DNA of 64,000 bases, from positions 7,760,001-7,824,000 of the forward strand of contig NC_059406.1 in assembly GCF_905220565.1 (NCBI RefSeq), written 5' to 3'. This DNA comes from Melitaea cinxia (lineage: Eukaryota > Arthropoda > Insecta > Lepidoptera > Nymphalidae). Positions 1-11,700 of this stretch are shown here, one piece after another (within the stretch, counting starts at the first letter, position 1; the number at the start of each line of letters is the position of its first letter). The notes under the pieces are model-generated. The model searched no databases. It was not told where the DNA came from and saw only the letters and a program-made list of their open reading frames with translations. The translations under genes were made by a program, and so were the position numbers.

Positions 1-2229
1 AGAGAACTGTGACTTGCCGGAATTTACAGACAATCCAAACGACCGACTCCAGTTGGTGATAGTGCTCAGGTTAGAATTTAGGGTGTTTATAGCTTCTACA
101 ATATTCTCAACAGGCGTTGTCCAATAAACCTGCAAGTCATCAGCGTAAAGATGAAAGGAGATGGAGAGAAGTTCAGTAACAGTGTTTATAAAGATAGAGA
201 ATAGTAGTGGAGAGAGCACGCTACCCTGGGGAACCCCAGCACTGAGACGGCAATACGAGGAATCGCAACCTCCGGCACAGATACGCTGTTGACGCCCGAA
301 TAGATAAGAATGGAACCATTCTATGACTTCAGCGGATACATTAATGGACTCTAAAATAGCTAGGAGTATGTCGTAATCAACGGTGTTAAATGCATTGCTG
401 AAATCTAGTAATGCTAGTATGGTTACTTGCTTGTTATCCATTCCAAACCGAATGTCGTCGAAAACCTTCGCAAGTGCCGTCACAGTGCTATGGCCGGGTC
501 GGAAACCGGACTGGAAAGGGCTCAAGATATTGTGTTTAGTTAAAAACAAGGTAAGTTGGAAGTGAATGATTCGTTCAAGGATTTTAGATAAGAAAGGAAG
601 TATAGATATAGGTCGATAGTGTGAGGGTAATGAAGGATTGGAGAGTTTAGGGATTGGTATGACATTAGCAAGACGCCAAACACTAGGGAAAGTCTTTGAA
701 GTAAGAGAGAAGTTAAGTATATGACATATTACAGGCATAATCTCTTCTAATACCAACATAGCCATTTTTCTACTTATTCCGTCAGAGCCAACGGCATCAG
801 ATGAGATAGCTGATGCGTTCCTTTTAATATCAGATGATGTTATTTGTTCAAATTTAAATGAAGGGTGATTGGGTTTGGTACGGCCTTTGAGGAGAGAAAC
901 AGTTTGTGCTTTGTAAGGGTTGGGGATAGAAGAATTGGAAAAGTGGTTGTTGAGGACGTTCAGGTCTATATTGAGGGAAGTTTCATTTTTGGAGTGTCCT
1001 AACCCAAGAGAATGAAGGAATCGCCACACCTCTGATGAGCTCTTTTTATTCACAGACAAATGTACATATTGTCTTTGAGCGTCCCTGCACATCTTATTGC
1101 ATTTATTACGTAAACGCCTGTAATTATTGTGATTTAGTTCAGATGGTTTCAGTTTGTATTTACACTTCGCAGCATTACGTTTGGTCATTAATGCTCTGAT
1201 ATCCTCAGTGAGCCAGGGAGCTGGAAGATGTTTCAATTTTATAGGCCGCAAGGGAGCGTGTTTATCAAAAAGATTAATAAGATGGGAATTAAAGATGTTT
1301 AGTTTCTCATCAATAGAAGCAGCATTAAGAACAGCGTCCCAATCAATTGTGTTCAAATCGGTCGTAAAGTTGGAGTTGTTGAAATTTTTGAAAGAACGGC
1401 GCATAATGACTGTAGGCTTCATTTTAGGAGGTCGAATCTTATAAGATAAATAAACTAAATCATGGTATGAAAACGCTTCGGCTGAAAGTTGGCCGTGCAA
1501 GCAAACAAGGTCTAAAGAAGAGACGATCATGAGGTCAAGAAGTGAAGGAGAGCAGTTAGGGAAAAAATGCGTTGGATTAGTGTGGAGCAGAGAAAGGTTA
1601 GAGCTGGTGATTATATGCTTGAGTTGATTAGCACGTGAGTCATCTTTAACCAAGCAGGTGTTAAAATCGCCCATAATAATGGTGTGATCAGCATTAGGAA
1701 CATAAGTTTCGAGCAAGCTTTCAAAAGTTTGGAAGTAGTTAATTTGGAGTGAGGGAGAATAAAATACTCCTAAGAGTACTTTTAGCTTGCCAAATAATAC
1801 TTCCAAGAGAATATGTTCTGCGGATTCCGAATAAACTGAAGGAGATTTGCTTAGAATAGAGAAAGGTATGTGACTTCGAAGGTAAATGGCCACGCCACCA
1901 CCTCCTTTGCCAGTACGATCATTTCTAATAAGGTGAAACCCCGGGAGTGCGAAAGAGGTGGAAGGCAAAGATGGTTTCAAAAAAGACTCAGAAACTAGTA
2001 TGGCATGGATATTCGGAGCGTCGAAAGTATCTAAAAGATCGGGGTAATGGGCTGGGATGCTCTGTGCGTTAATATGAACGACATTAAAATTTTTATGAAG
2101 AGAGGAAAATGTAGCATTAAGTATACTATTCAAAGGCAAAGAAGCACTATGAAAACTATCATTCGAAGATGTGCTTAGGGAACAAAAACTGTTATCATCA
2201 GAAATAGCTGTACCGCTAATATTGAGCAT
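1..2229 (-). CDS. Non-LTR retrotransposon ORF2 (endonuclease and reverse transcriptase), runs off the window
   Basis: Reading the minus strand from an ATG at 2229, the frame stays open for 743 codons to base 1, so the 3' part of ORF2 lies outside the window. The first ~230 residues are an APE-type endonuclease: INAQS near residue 52, VSESFLKP, GGGGVAIYLRS, and GDFN near residue 186. The motif usually read as SDH appears as SYH (FSYHDLVYLSY). Reverse transcriptase follows: SHYRPISILPFLSKILERI near 520, SGFRPGHST near 577, LDFSNAFNTVDYDILL, GVPQGSVLSPLLF near 664 and the catalytic YADD near 695. The enzyme would nick the target DNA and copy the element RNA onto it. The combination resembles the CR1/Jockey group seen in Lepidoptera (Daphne-like); the clade is my inference. 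No stop or frameshift is visible, so this is a young copy. Confidence 0.9.
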   Translation of the reverse strand, partial: MLNISGTAISDDNSFCSLSTSSNDSFHSASLPLNSILNATFSSLHKNFNVVHINAQSIPAHYPDLLDTFDAPNIHAILVSESFLKPSLPSTSFALPGFHLIRNDRTGKGGGGVAIYLRSHIPFSILSKSPSVYSESAEHILLEVLFGKLKVLLGVFYSPSLQINYFQTFESLLETYVPNADHTIIMGDFNTCLVKDDSRANQLKHIITSSNLSLLHTNPTHFFPNCSPSLLDLMIVSSLDLVCLHGQLSAEAFSYHDLVYLSYKIRPPKMKPTVIMRRSFKNFNNSNFTTDLNTIDWDAVLNAASIDEKLNIFNSHLINLFDKHAPLRPIKLKHLPAPWLTEDIRALMTKRNAAKCKYKLKPSELNHNNYRRLRNKCNKMCRDAQRQYVHLSVNKKSSSEVWRFLHSLGLGHSKNETSLNIDLNVLNNHFSNSSIPNPYKAQTVSLLKGRTKPNHPSFKFEQITSSDIKRNASAISSDAVGSDGISRKMAMLVLEEIMPVICHILNFSLTSKTFPSVWRLANVIPIPKLSNPSLPSHYRPISILPFLSKILERIIHFQLTLFLTKHNILSPFQSGFRPGHSTVTALAKVFDDIRFGMDNKQVTILALLDFSNAFNTVDYDILLAILESINVSAEVIEWFHSYLFGRQQRICAGGCDSSYCRLSAGVPQGSVLSPLLFSIFINTVTELLSISFHLYADDLQVYWTTPVENIVEAINTLNSNLSTITNWSRSFGLSVNSGKSQFS

Positions 2230-3207
2230 TGTATATGCAAGATAATAATAAAAATAGCAATAAGTATGTATATATATATAATTATGCAATCTAAAATGTA
2301 AATGTATAAAATCATATAATAAAAAAAAATGTAGTATATATATTAAACGTAAATAATAATAATATTAATAATGTATTAAAGAGAACAATAAAAGTGATAA
2401 ATAAAATAAATAAATAAATAAAAACAAATAAATAATTTCTCATACCTGCCAGCGTTATAATACAAATCTTAATAATTACAAGTTTTCAACATTACAATAC
2501 TAAGCAAAATTGAACAAGGAAACTAAATTCCATTACTTTACCATTCTCGCAAAGAAAAATATAAAAAAAAAAAGAAAAAAAAAAAAAAAAGGAAATATGG
2601 AGTCAGTATAAAATTTAAGATAAAGGTAGTAAAAACAGTAAGCCCAAAAAAGAAAAAAAGAAAATAGGACAACAATAAAAATAAAAACAATAAATAAAAT
2701 AAAATGAAAATAAAAAAGCATTTACATTGAATCCGTGGTTTAAGTATTGAGTATGGGAAACATGTCACTAAACCATCTTTAGGCTGTATGGCATTCAGCA
2801 TTTGCCACACTAGAAAGGAAAAGATTAAACAGCAATTACGTCAATTTTGACATTGTCATATTATGTTGTCATGGTATGTTTAACGACAGATTGTTTAAGT
2901 ACATTTCAATGTAAATGCTGTTTACCTACTTTATAATTACAAAATTAAATGTGCAAAGTTAAGTGAAAGTTACAATTACCGATACCGATAAGAGTATACA
3001 ACACAGATTACAGGCAATAATCGACCTTAAGGAGGCAATTGTTTTATGTAACATAATGGTAATAATTGTTTTATACAACATAAAGGTAATAATTGTATAA
3101 ACGTTGATGATACATTTGATAAATTTGTAATCATTCAATAAATTTAAAATAAAAGAAAAAAAAAATTAAGAATAATAAAAAATTAAGAATAATATAAGAT
3201 AAGTTAA
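2230..3207 (-). other. Long AT-rich stretch between ORF1 and ORF2 of the LINE
   Basis: Almost 1 kb separates the ORF1 stop from the ORF2 start. It contains homopolymer A runs (2565-2590, 2640-2710, 3155-3185 on plus) and (AT)n/(AAT)n tracts, and no credible coding sequence. The T-rich peptides readable on the minus strand here are low-complexity artefacts. Many LINEs have overlapping or closely spaced ORFs, so this spacer is unusual. It could be AT expansion, a small insertion, or two separate insertions. Confidence 0.6.
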
Positions 3208-3978
3208 TTACTTTTTAACATTCCTTTTGGGCCTTGGTGCAAGAAGAGACTGGGAAGTTTTAGTACCCTTTAAATTGGAGGCTGGAGGTGATAAATCTAC
3301 GGTTCTAGTTGCATCAGTTGTAGGAGCTGGCTCTTGTACTTCACATTGATTCATTATTACCGTTATATCAGCCGTGGAAACAATGCGGTGCCGAACGCCG
3401 TCTGGACCGATTATGATGATCTGTCCCTCTTTTGTCCAGCACTTCGAGACTCCAAAACGCTGCCTTGCGGACATGAATGCTTCGTGGCGACTTTTTGTTA
3501 AAAATTCCGATAGTGTGATGCCAGTATTTTTTAAATTAGTTTTGGAGTACCAGATTTTATTTCGCAATGCAAGATCATTAAACTTTATAAGAATTGGTCT
3601 TGGTTTACCAGCAGCCAAGCGGCCCATGCGTTGGCTTCGACTGACGGCAGTGCACTCTAACTCAGGAATCTTGATATGATCAGACAAGGCTTTGACAGCG
3701 GCTGATGTTGTATTCTCATTAGATGTCTCAGGTATACCGTGTACTAGTAGAATTTTTCTCCTGCTTCTCATTTCAAGCTCATCAACCTGATTAGTTAACA
3801 CTCTAAGCTGCAATTGCAGACTTTCCAGTGCAGTTAGTACGAAAGTGCGAAACATACTGAATTGAGCAGCTATATTGGATGTAGGGCTACTAGTTGCTTG
3901 TAGGGTTTGTTGGAACTCAGCCATTTTAGTATTCAGTTGTGAAGCCAGATCATCTATAGACTGCTTGATTGACTCCAT
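3208..3978 (-). CDS. Non-LTR retrotransposon ORF1 protein (coiled coil plus FP/RRM-like domain)
   Basis: This is an intact 256-residue frame. The first ~90 residues (MESIKQSIDDLASQLN onward) are heptad-rich and end in LRVLTNQVDELEMRSRRK, as in the trimerising coiled coil of LINE ORF1 proteins. The middle (ILLVHGIPETSN, then SRSQRMGRLAAGKPRPILIK) fits the nucleic-acid-binding RRM-like domain. The C-terminal ~100 residues (SEFLTKSRHEAFMSARQRFG, then IIIIGPDGVRHRI) match the domain shared by insect LINE ORF1 proteins and the baculovirus FP25K family. The tail is basic (RPKRNVKK). It would bind element RNA and form the retrotransposition particle with the ORF2 product. It sits upstream of ORF2 on the same strand. 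Confidence 0.8.
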   Translation of the reverse strand: MESIKQSIDDLASQLNTKMAEFQQTLQATSSPTSNIAAQFSMFRTFVLTALESLQLQLRVLTNQVDELEMRSRRKILLVHGIPETSNENTTSAAVKALSDHIKIPELECTAVSRSQRMGRLAAGKPRPILIKFNDLALRNKIWYSKTNLKNTGITLSEFLTKSRHEAFMSARQRFGVSKCWTKEGQIIIIGPDGVRHRIVSTADITVIMNQCEVQEPAPTTDATRTVDLSPPASNLKGTKTSQSLLAPRPKRNVKK

Positions 3979-4336
3979 AGCTTGTGTAGTAATTTAAGAT
4001 AGCAGTGATCTTTGCAGATGACAGCAGAAACTGGAGTTACGTACGATTTAGTAGTAATATTAATATGAGAGGATTTTTACTGGCAGGTATTATGAACCTT
4101 TAGCACATATCACTCATATATACTGATATTTATATATTTAATTTAAATATGTATATATTAATAAATTAACTGAAAGATCTGAAAAATGTGTCCGTCTTGC
4201 AGGTGAATATATTGAAAAGGACAAATAATTTGGTTTTTTTATTTCAACCTCTTACTCTTCATTCCGCGAACATAAAAACGCTTCCTCGTATATGTGCATA
4301 TTTTAGAGCAAAATATATATATATATATATATTTTT
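3979..4336. other. LINE 5' untranslated region and AT-rich junction
   Basis: About 100-150 bases upstream of the ORF1 start (to roughly 4100) probably belong to the LINE 5' end. Beyond that is AT-rich sequence with an (AT)n run at 4313-4331. I could not fix the LINE 5' boundary or a target duplication. Confidence 0.35.
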
Positions 4337-4949
4337 AACCGACTTCCAAAAAAGGAGGAGGTTCTCAATTCGACTGTATTTTTTTTAATATGTGTTACAT
4401 CAGAACTTTTGAACTTTTGACCGTGTGGACCGATTTCGACAAATTTTTTTTTAATCGAAAGGTGTGTGTGTCAATTGGTCCCATTTTAATTTATTTGAGA
4501 TCTAACAACTACTTTTCGAGATATCCAATAATGCGTTTTTACTTGACGCGTTTTTCGTCGACCTACGTTGTATTATACCGCATAACTTGCTACTGGATGT
4601 ACCGATTTTGATAATTCTTTTTTTGTTGGAAAGGAGATATCCCTAGTTTAGTACCATGATAAGGAAACCAGGATCTCATGATGGGATCCTAGAGAAATCG
4701 AGGGAAATTCTCGAAAATCTGCAATAACTTTTTACTGGGTATACCGGTTTTGATAATTTTTAATTTAATCGAAAGCTGATGTTTGTCACGTGGTCACATA
4801 TAAATTTTATTGAGATCTGATAACTACTTTTTGAGAAATCTTTGATAACGCGTAGTTACTTGACTATTTTTTCGTCGATCCACGTTGTATTACTCGTCGA
4901 TGTAATTGAAGTCGGTTTTTTTTTTCGTTTGCGAGCAAACACAATTATA
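4337..4949 (+). repeat. AACCGACTTC repeat, copy 1 (near full length)
   Basis: It starts AACCGACTTCC and ends GAAGTCGGTT (4908-4917), so 10 bp are repeated inverted at the two ends. A T-rich run follows, then a small palindrome (cgtttgcgagcaaac) and ACAATTAT. The interior repeats a phrase of the type 'accgattttgataattctt ... aatcgaaag ... gatctgataactactttttgag'. At least seven other whole or partial copies are in the window (26595, 30190, 36555, 40568, 57219, 61126, 62038). No coding capacity. It is a non-autonomous dispersed repeat of Lepidoptera; the class is not clear from sequence. Confidence 0.75.
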
Positions 4950-5448
4950 ATAATATAAAAATGGAAATTAAAATTCTATACATGTGTATAAATATACAAA
5001 CTATAGCTTAAAAATTATTAGCTAACTGTATGAATTTTTTTGCAATATCAGTCTTTTTTTATCTATAACACCTGCATTATAGATAATGCGTGCATTAAGG
5101 TCTGAGAAACTGACAACTGTGTGGATGTTAAATATATTTATATTATCTATAGTAGTGCTCCTGCAAGTTTTACTTAGATTAAAAAAAAAAAAACGAATTA
5201 AATTTCATTGGCCTTAGTCCGTCTATTGCAGATTATTTTGACAGTGTCAGACAGACACTGTGTCGCCTAGGATACTCTTCAGGAAAATGCAGAGTTATAG
5301 ATATGATAGATGGAATTAAATACTTATTTAATAATTAAAAAGTTAAATTGTTAGAATATTGCTAGTAAATATTAACTACCTTTTGTTAGTTTTATATTGC
5401 AATTTTATTAATGAAATAGATTAATAATAGCAACAATTCAACTTGCAG
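4950..5448. other. Intron sequence upstream of the first visible SUGP1 exon
   Basis: AT-rich, with no exon, repeat family or RNA gene that I can support. The N-terminal coding exon expected for SUGP1 was not found here and probably lies left of the window, which would place the LINE at 1-3978 inside a SUGP1 intron. Confidence 0.5.
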
Positions 5449-5712
5449 TCCCACAACATCTGATGAAAAAGGTTCACCTAACATTTTCTCAAATGATGGA
5501 AGTTTCATGAGTCAGTATAAAGCTCTCCTTGAAAAACAAAATAAAGAAAAACAAGAGAAGGAGGCTAAAGAAAAAAAAGAAAATGAGGAAAGTCAAAGGA
5601 ATAGTAATGAAATTCAAGAAGAATCTGATACAAATCCAGTACAAGAAGAAAATGAGTCCTTTGAATCCCAAACTCATAACACAAATGAAAGAAGGTTAGA
5701 GAGAGGATCCAG
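5449..5712 (+). CDS. SUGP1: SUGP1 exon a: conserved N-terminal motif and charged region
   Basis: Acceptor acttgcag at 5441-5448, donor gtgaat at 5713. The exon opens one base into a codon, so an upstream exon exists. PNIFSNDGSF aligns with a conserved N-terminal patch of SUGP1. It is followed by a Lys/Glu-rich stretch (KQNKEKQEKEAKEKKENEE), probably helical, and the Arg-rich RRLERGSR that continues across the splice. Confidence 0.85.
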
Positions 5713-8700
5713 GTGAATCATAAAATTCCTTTTAACCAGATTTGTTTTTCAACTTGAATGCCTTATAGCGTGGTTTTTATGACTTATTACTTTCCCAAAG
5801 GCCAAAAATAATATAGTCCCAAAAAATATACTAAAAATTTCCAAGCAATTGAACTTATATGCATTGTATTATTAGGGAATCTACATATTATTATTATTTT
5901 AAATATAAATATATATATTAGGATTTCTAAACATATAATAACTTCAATTTTATTATTAAAACAGGGAAAAACATAGGCGATGGAATGATAGAGGAAGAAA
6001 TCGAGGTCACAGTCCAATGACACCAGTTGTAGAAGATAGAAAAAAAGCAATTGACACAGTGAATATCCCATCCTTAATGCAACTCACTGTTCGACCTCCT
6101 GATGATCAATCTCCACCTTCTAATGCTCATAATAACCACTGGGGTCCTCGTGATGGTCCTTCTCTTGATGATGAATTTAATGTAGATAGTCAGCAAGAAA
6201 ATTCTCTGGATCAAAACCCAGATTCAATGGGATCGGGACCAATGTCTGCGCCAGGTCAGATGGGACCAGGACCTATAGGCTTTGGCCCTATGGGTCATGA
6301 TCAAATGAACTCTGGTCCTGTGGGCCCTGGACCATTAATTCCTAATTCAATGGGTCCTGGTCCTATTGGTCCGAGTTCTATAGGTCCGGGCCCTATAGGT
6401 CCGGGTCCTATGGGTCCGGGTCCCATAGGACCTGGTCCCATAGGACCTGGTCCTTTAGGCCCGGGGTCGATAGGACCCGGACCGATGGGACCCGGACCGA
6501 TGGGACCCAGACCGATGGGACCCGGACCGATGGGCCCTGGACCAATGGGTCCTGGACCGATGGGACCGGGACCGATGGGACCGGGACCGATGGGGCCGGG
6601 ACCAATGGGGCCTGGGCCTATGGTACCTGGTCAAATGGGCCCAAATATGTCATCTGCGCCTAATATGGGTAATGGATCTAATTCAGGACCTAATGGGGGT
6701 CCCATGATGGGGCCTAGAGGACCTAATATGCCACCAATTCCTCCATTCATAGGTGGTCCACCCAATTTCGGTATGCCTCCAAATTTTATGGGTCCAAATG
6801 GCCCCGGCGGTCCTTGTGGACCGGGTCCTATGCCGCCTAATATGTGTCGTCCTAATATGCGTGGTCCGGGACCGAATGGTCCAATGCCTCCATTTTTTCC
6901 ATTTCCTAACACGCAAATGTTAGGACCTAACGGACCGCCTAACTCGATGATGCCACCAAATTCAATGAACTCACCATTTGGGCCTAATGGTCCTAATGGT
7001 CCTAATTTCGGTCCACAACCTCCGTTTGGGCCTAATGGTCCAAACTTTAGCCCTAATAATAACGGACCACCAATGGGCCCTCCTAATATGCACTTCATGG
7101 CACCAAATTCTCTACCCCCCAATACGATGTCTGAACCAAAACCTTTAGATAACATACCTCCACCTGAACCTATGAAACTTCAAAACATTCCGCCCCCAAT
7201 GCCATTGCCTCTTAACCACATCCCGAAACCAAATGACGTCGAACTAGGAAACATGTCGGCGCCACCACCCGCTCTGCAAGGTAAACATGTTTAATAGTGA
7301 ACAAAACATTTTGTACTCTTTAATTCACTTTAACAATTAAAGCAGTACAAAAGTCACCAGTTACCGCAAACTCTCGAAAATATGTACAAGTTCTGTGATT
7401 TCGATCTTTTCCGTTTTTAATGCTTAATTTGTTTATTATAAATTATTGATTTAGATTGTTCTCACAGATCTTGGATTTAGGAGCTCAGTATATCTTGTAC
7501 TCGTTTATATTATACTAGATGACCTACATTGATGTTTACTTTTAGAATATACACTAGACTACTCACTTGGTTTCAACCGTAGATTTTTTAATTACTAAAA
7601 AATTTTAGTTGTTAAATATCTTATTATTCCTATTGAACATCTATATCATAAAGTATAAATGCTAAATTTGGGGTGGAATTTTGGATGATAGTTTATTTTC
7701 AAAATTAAACATTGCTGGTTCCATTGCAATGTTATTCTAGTATTTTCCGGACAAGATAACATCGATGGGGTCCACTAGTACAAATATAGATAAGATAGAT
7801 TGTGAGCAATACGTCAGCGGCGAAAAGACAAAATGTTGACTCGTGGTGTGCAGTTCTCTCTGCAGATTCGTTCCCGCCTTCAGTACAACGCGCCGCTGCA
7901 GAAGTAGCAACCAACGGCGACCGATGGGAAAATGTCCTGAAAGCAATACACTCACAAGATCAAAATATGTGGTAATGCCACTGTAGCTTTGATTCAAACA
8001 GGAGGATACGTGCTGTATTCATTTTTATATTATATACTGAAAGATGGGACGGTCAGCGGAAGATTGGCATGGTTCACAAACATGGGGTCGAGTTGGAATG
8101 ACCGATTAAAGCAGTATTTTTCGTAATAGTTTAGAAACTCAACCTGTTTCAGTTTTTTAAATAAATTGCATTTTTTAAATACTAATACTAATGCTTTGGA
8201 TTTTCCAATATTTTTGATAATCTACATTTTTGTGGATTGGTGCACTTTTCTGCTGATCGCTTCATTTACAATAATCACTTAACTTGGAGCAGTGTTGTGA
8301 ATTCATTATATTCGTTACATTATACTGGTTTATGCAACACTGTTTCACCTACATTTTTAGGTTGTTTAACCTAAAAAAAAAACATCGTTTATGACGTTTT
8401 CCTGTTGGCTTTAGGTTTATTCGTATTATAATTTCAGGTTTCTTCATAATACGAACTCGAATGAATATAAGGCGTATAGGGATCTCGTGCACAAGATACG
8501 CAATGCAAACCAAGAACGGAAACCTGAAATCAAGCCTGAAGACAAGTATGAGCCTGAATTTTCTTTAGAAGACGACGACAGTAACGATGCTAAAATAATA
8601 AAAGAAGAAAGTAAAGACAAGTATGTTATTTTAATAAATTGTAACACATATCGTCGACATGTGATTTTCCTTAATCCGTCTCTTGTCAAATTACATTTTA

Positions 8701-11700
8701 AATCACAAAAAAAAAAAACAACTTAAAATTATATTAAAATTATTTACTAATGCCTACAAATATTTTATTCCTATCATTTAGCTATGAGTATTCGAACCAA
8801 GAGAACGTAAAACGAGAACAGACTAGTTCTCAAAGCGACGATGATTCTGACATTAAGAGAGAGCGCCGGAAGAGGAAGAAGTCACGTTGGGGAGATAACC
8901 CTCCTGTTGATATAATCCCAACGGGAATTGTTGCACCGCTACCTAACACTATTCCAGGTAATTAAATAAAAAATATTGAGCAATATACGTTTATATTTAG
9001 TGAAGAAGCGTTAACGCAAAGGTCATAGCGCTGGCGGTTCTGGATTCGATCCCCGCTCATGGTATACATGTGTGTTAGCCATACACGTGTTTGCCGTCGT
9101 CTGGGTGTTTGTGCTTGTGTATTGTGTGTTTTTGAAACTACAGTGTATCCTAGTGGTATGTTGGTATCCTTTGAGTGTGAGGTATTATTTCGACACCAAC
9201 AATTTATCGACAACTCGAATTTTCGATAAGTTGGTTTTTTTAATGCGAACTCGATAAAATATGTTTTTATATGTAATAAAAAAAGTGAAATTGCAATAAA
9301 TAAATTAACTATTAAAGATACCAAATTTCAAATAAGTTTCTTAATTAATATAAAAGGTATATTTACGTATATATCAATTTTTTCCCTTTTATAAGCCTCT
9401 AATTGTTAAGTTTACTTTTATGAGTTAGCTTATAAAATTTCTGGTGTCGATTTATTGATTATTGTTTATTATTTTACTAAAATTTATATAGCAAAACATT
9501 TATGTCACTTAAACAACTGTCATGGTAGCATACAAATGCGTAAAGGCGTAAAGACATATTAATTTACATCACGTTGTACTGAATAATATACCATGACACG
9601 TTGTCGCCGCGTCGCGTATACCTGGGTGACGTGTTTGCTTCCCTGTGGGATCCGTCACCCAAAGGTGGGTGACGCTCTTGTTGTTGCAGTTAATCTAATA
9701 TATAAAATTCTCGTGTCACAGTTTTCGTTGCCATACTCCTCCGAAACGGCTTGACCGATTCTGATGAATTTTTTTGTGCTTATCCGGTATCTATGAGAAT
9801 CGGCCAACATCTATTTTTCATCCCCCTAAATGTTATGGGTAGTCCACCTAATTTTTTTTTTATTAGACAAAATTTTTAATTTCTATTTTTTTATGATACA
9901 ACATTAAAAAATACATACAACCCTAAATTTTCAACCCTCTACCATCAACCCCTATTTTTAATAGCGTTTAGCGGCAAGACAACGATTGCCGGGTCAGCTA
10001 GTAAGTTAATAATTTAATGGAACAAGCACTATACTCTGTCCATTCGTTTATTTTCTTTTTGATAGTTCAAGAAAATTTGAAATTACTTACTTTGTGACTC
10101 CCTCACACGTTACCAATTCGATTTGAAATAATAATCGATTTTTCAATCGATTTAATGAAATATTTTTAGTTTAAAAATACTAATTACTTTTTTGTTTATT
10201 AGTTGTTTTCTTAGTTTATTTAATAATTGTACTTGTTTTATTTGTATACCCAATTACGTATAGTTTGTTAAATAAATAGTCGGTAGGTATGTGATTTTCC
10301 AAGTATATTTGCTCATAACTCTTAATATAAACTTGATTTAGACTTTATTAACCGCGCGGTTTAAAGTTAAATTTCACTAACGCGTGCATATACATAATTA
10401 CATTTTAAGGCAGAAGTCGAAAAATAAATAAAGACTGATCAGAGCTATTGTTCTTTTCTTTTGGTTTCAAATTAAATTCCAAGATTTCGACTTAATTCCT
10501 TCTAAATAATCAATGTTGGAGTCATAGATACTATTTTTATTTCTTTTTTTCATTAAATTTATAGAAACAACAACACAAACATGATGTAAAACAACATGAT
10601 GTAAAATTATTTTTATCGTATGATCGATCATAGGGCACTTCATTACTAATCACTATCAGTCAATAAAGTATGACATTATTGTAGAATTTTATAGTATATT
10701 ATTCCGAAAAAAAAAAATACTGTAATTTATAGGCGTGAGCTGTCAAAAAGAAAGTAAACGGTTGGACATTATAAAATGCCTTTTACTTATTTACATTATA
10801 GTTATTATACTAAGTCGCATATTTTTCTTTAAAACACTCTTAAACACATCTGAGGTGAATTTGGACGATGGGAACAATACGTAATGCCTATTATGCATAT
10901 TTAGTATTTTTTGTTCATCCGAAGAAACTAGAGTAAGATTTAAACTAGTTCTCTAGCCGAAAAATATATTAATTCCCCATTACGTAATAAACCTCTTTGC
11001 GTTAAATAAAAGAAAATAATTTTACAATTTATCCCTTGCGATAAATCGAAAAAGTTTTATTTTTCATTTTTGGCGAGTATATACTCGATTTGGGCTGCGT
11101 TAAAAACTTAGAGGAATTGCGCTGGGCGACGAACGTTTACGACTTAAATATAAAGTTGAAATTTATTATATGCACGAATACCATAGAACAAAGTCGAAAT
11201 CCAAAACATGGAGTTACAGATTTGTTATTCCTTCTTGTATTATTTTATAGGAAATAAGTTATCTAAAATTGACGAGGAAGGCTTGAAGCTTACGAATGTA
11301 AACCGAAATAATCAAGCATTAATGCAATATGCAATGACCAACTATGGCACTACTAACTTAAGTGCAGAGGATTGGAAAAAATGCGAAGATAATTTCAAAC
11401 TGAATTTATTATACCAGGTTGGATTTTTTATTCATGCTTATATTTACAAAAAATATACATATGTGCTAAAATTTAAAAACGTTATAGTTCAAGAGCCTTA
11501 TAGCTAAGGCCAGACCTTCGTCCATTTATAAAAGCTGAAATTTTTTCAGCGTATGCTCCTAACAAAGAAAACATAATTGATTTTTTTCCGACGATATACA
11601 CCTACTTGTCAGATTAATTTTCATTTAAATAACAAATGAAAAAAAAACCTTTTTTTTTTAAATATTATCAAAGATTAATGAGATAACTATCTTTAAATAA

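Noticed and set aside
2533..2810. Phe/Leu-rich minus frames that look like membrane segments
   Set aside because: Encoded by homopolymer A tracts in the LINE spacer.
3208..3978. A captured baculovirus FP25K gene
   Set aside because: It has an N-terminal coiled coil and lies directly upstream of a LINE ORF2 on the same strand; LINE ORF1 explains it better.
6408..7155. Minus-strand open frames (up to 174 codons) over the Gly-Pro-Met array
   Set aside because: They are the complement of a repetitive codon pattern in the SUGP1 exon, with no independent support.
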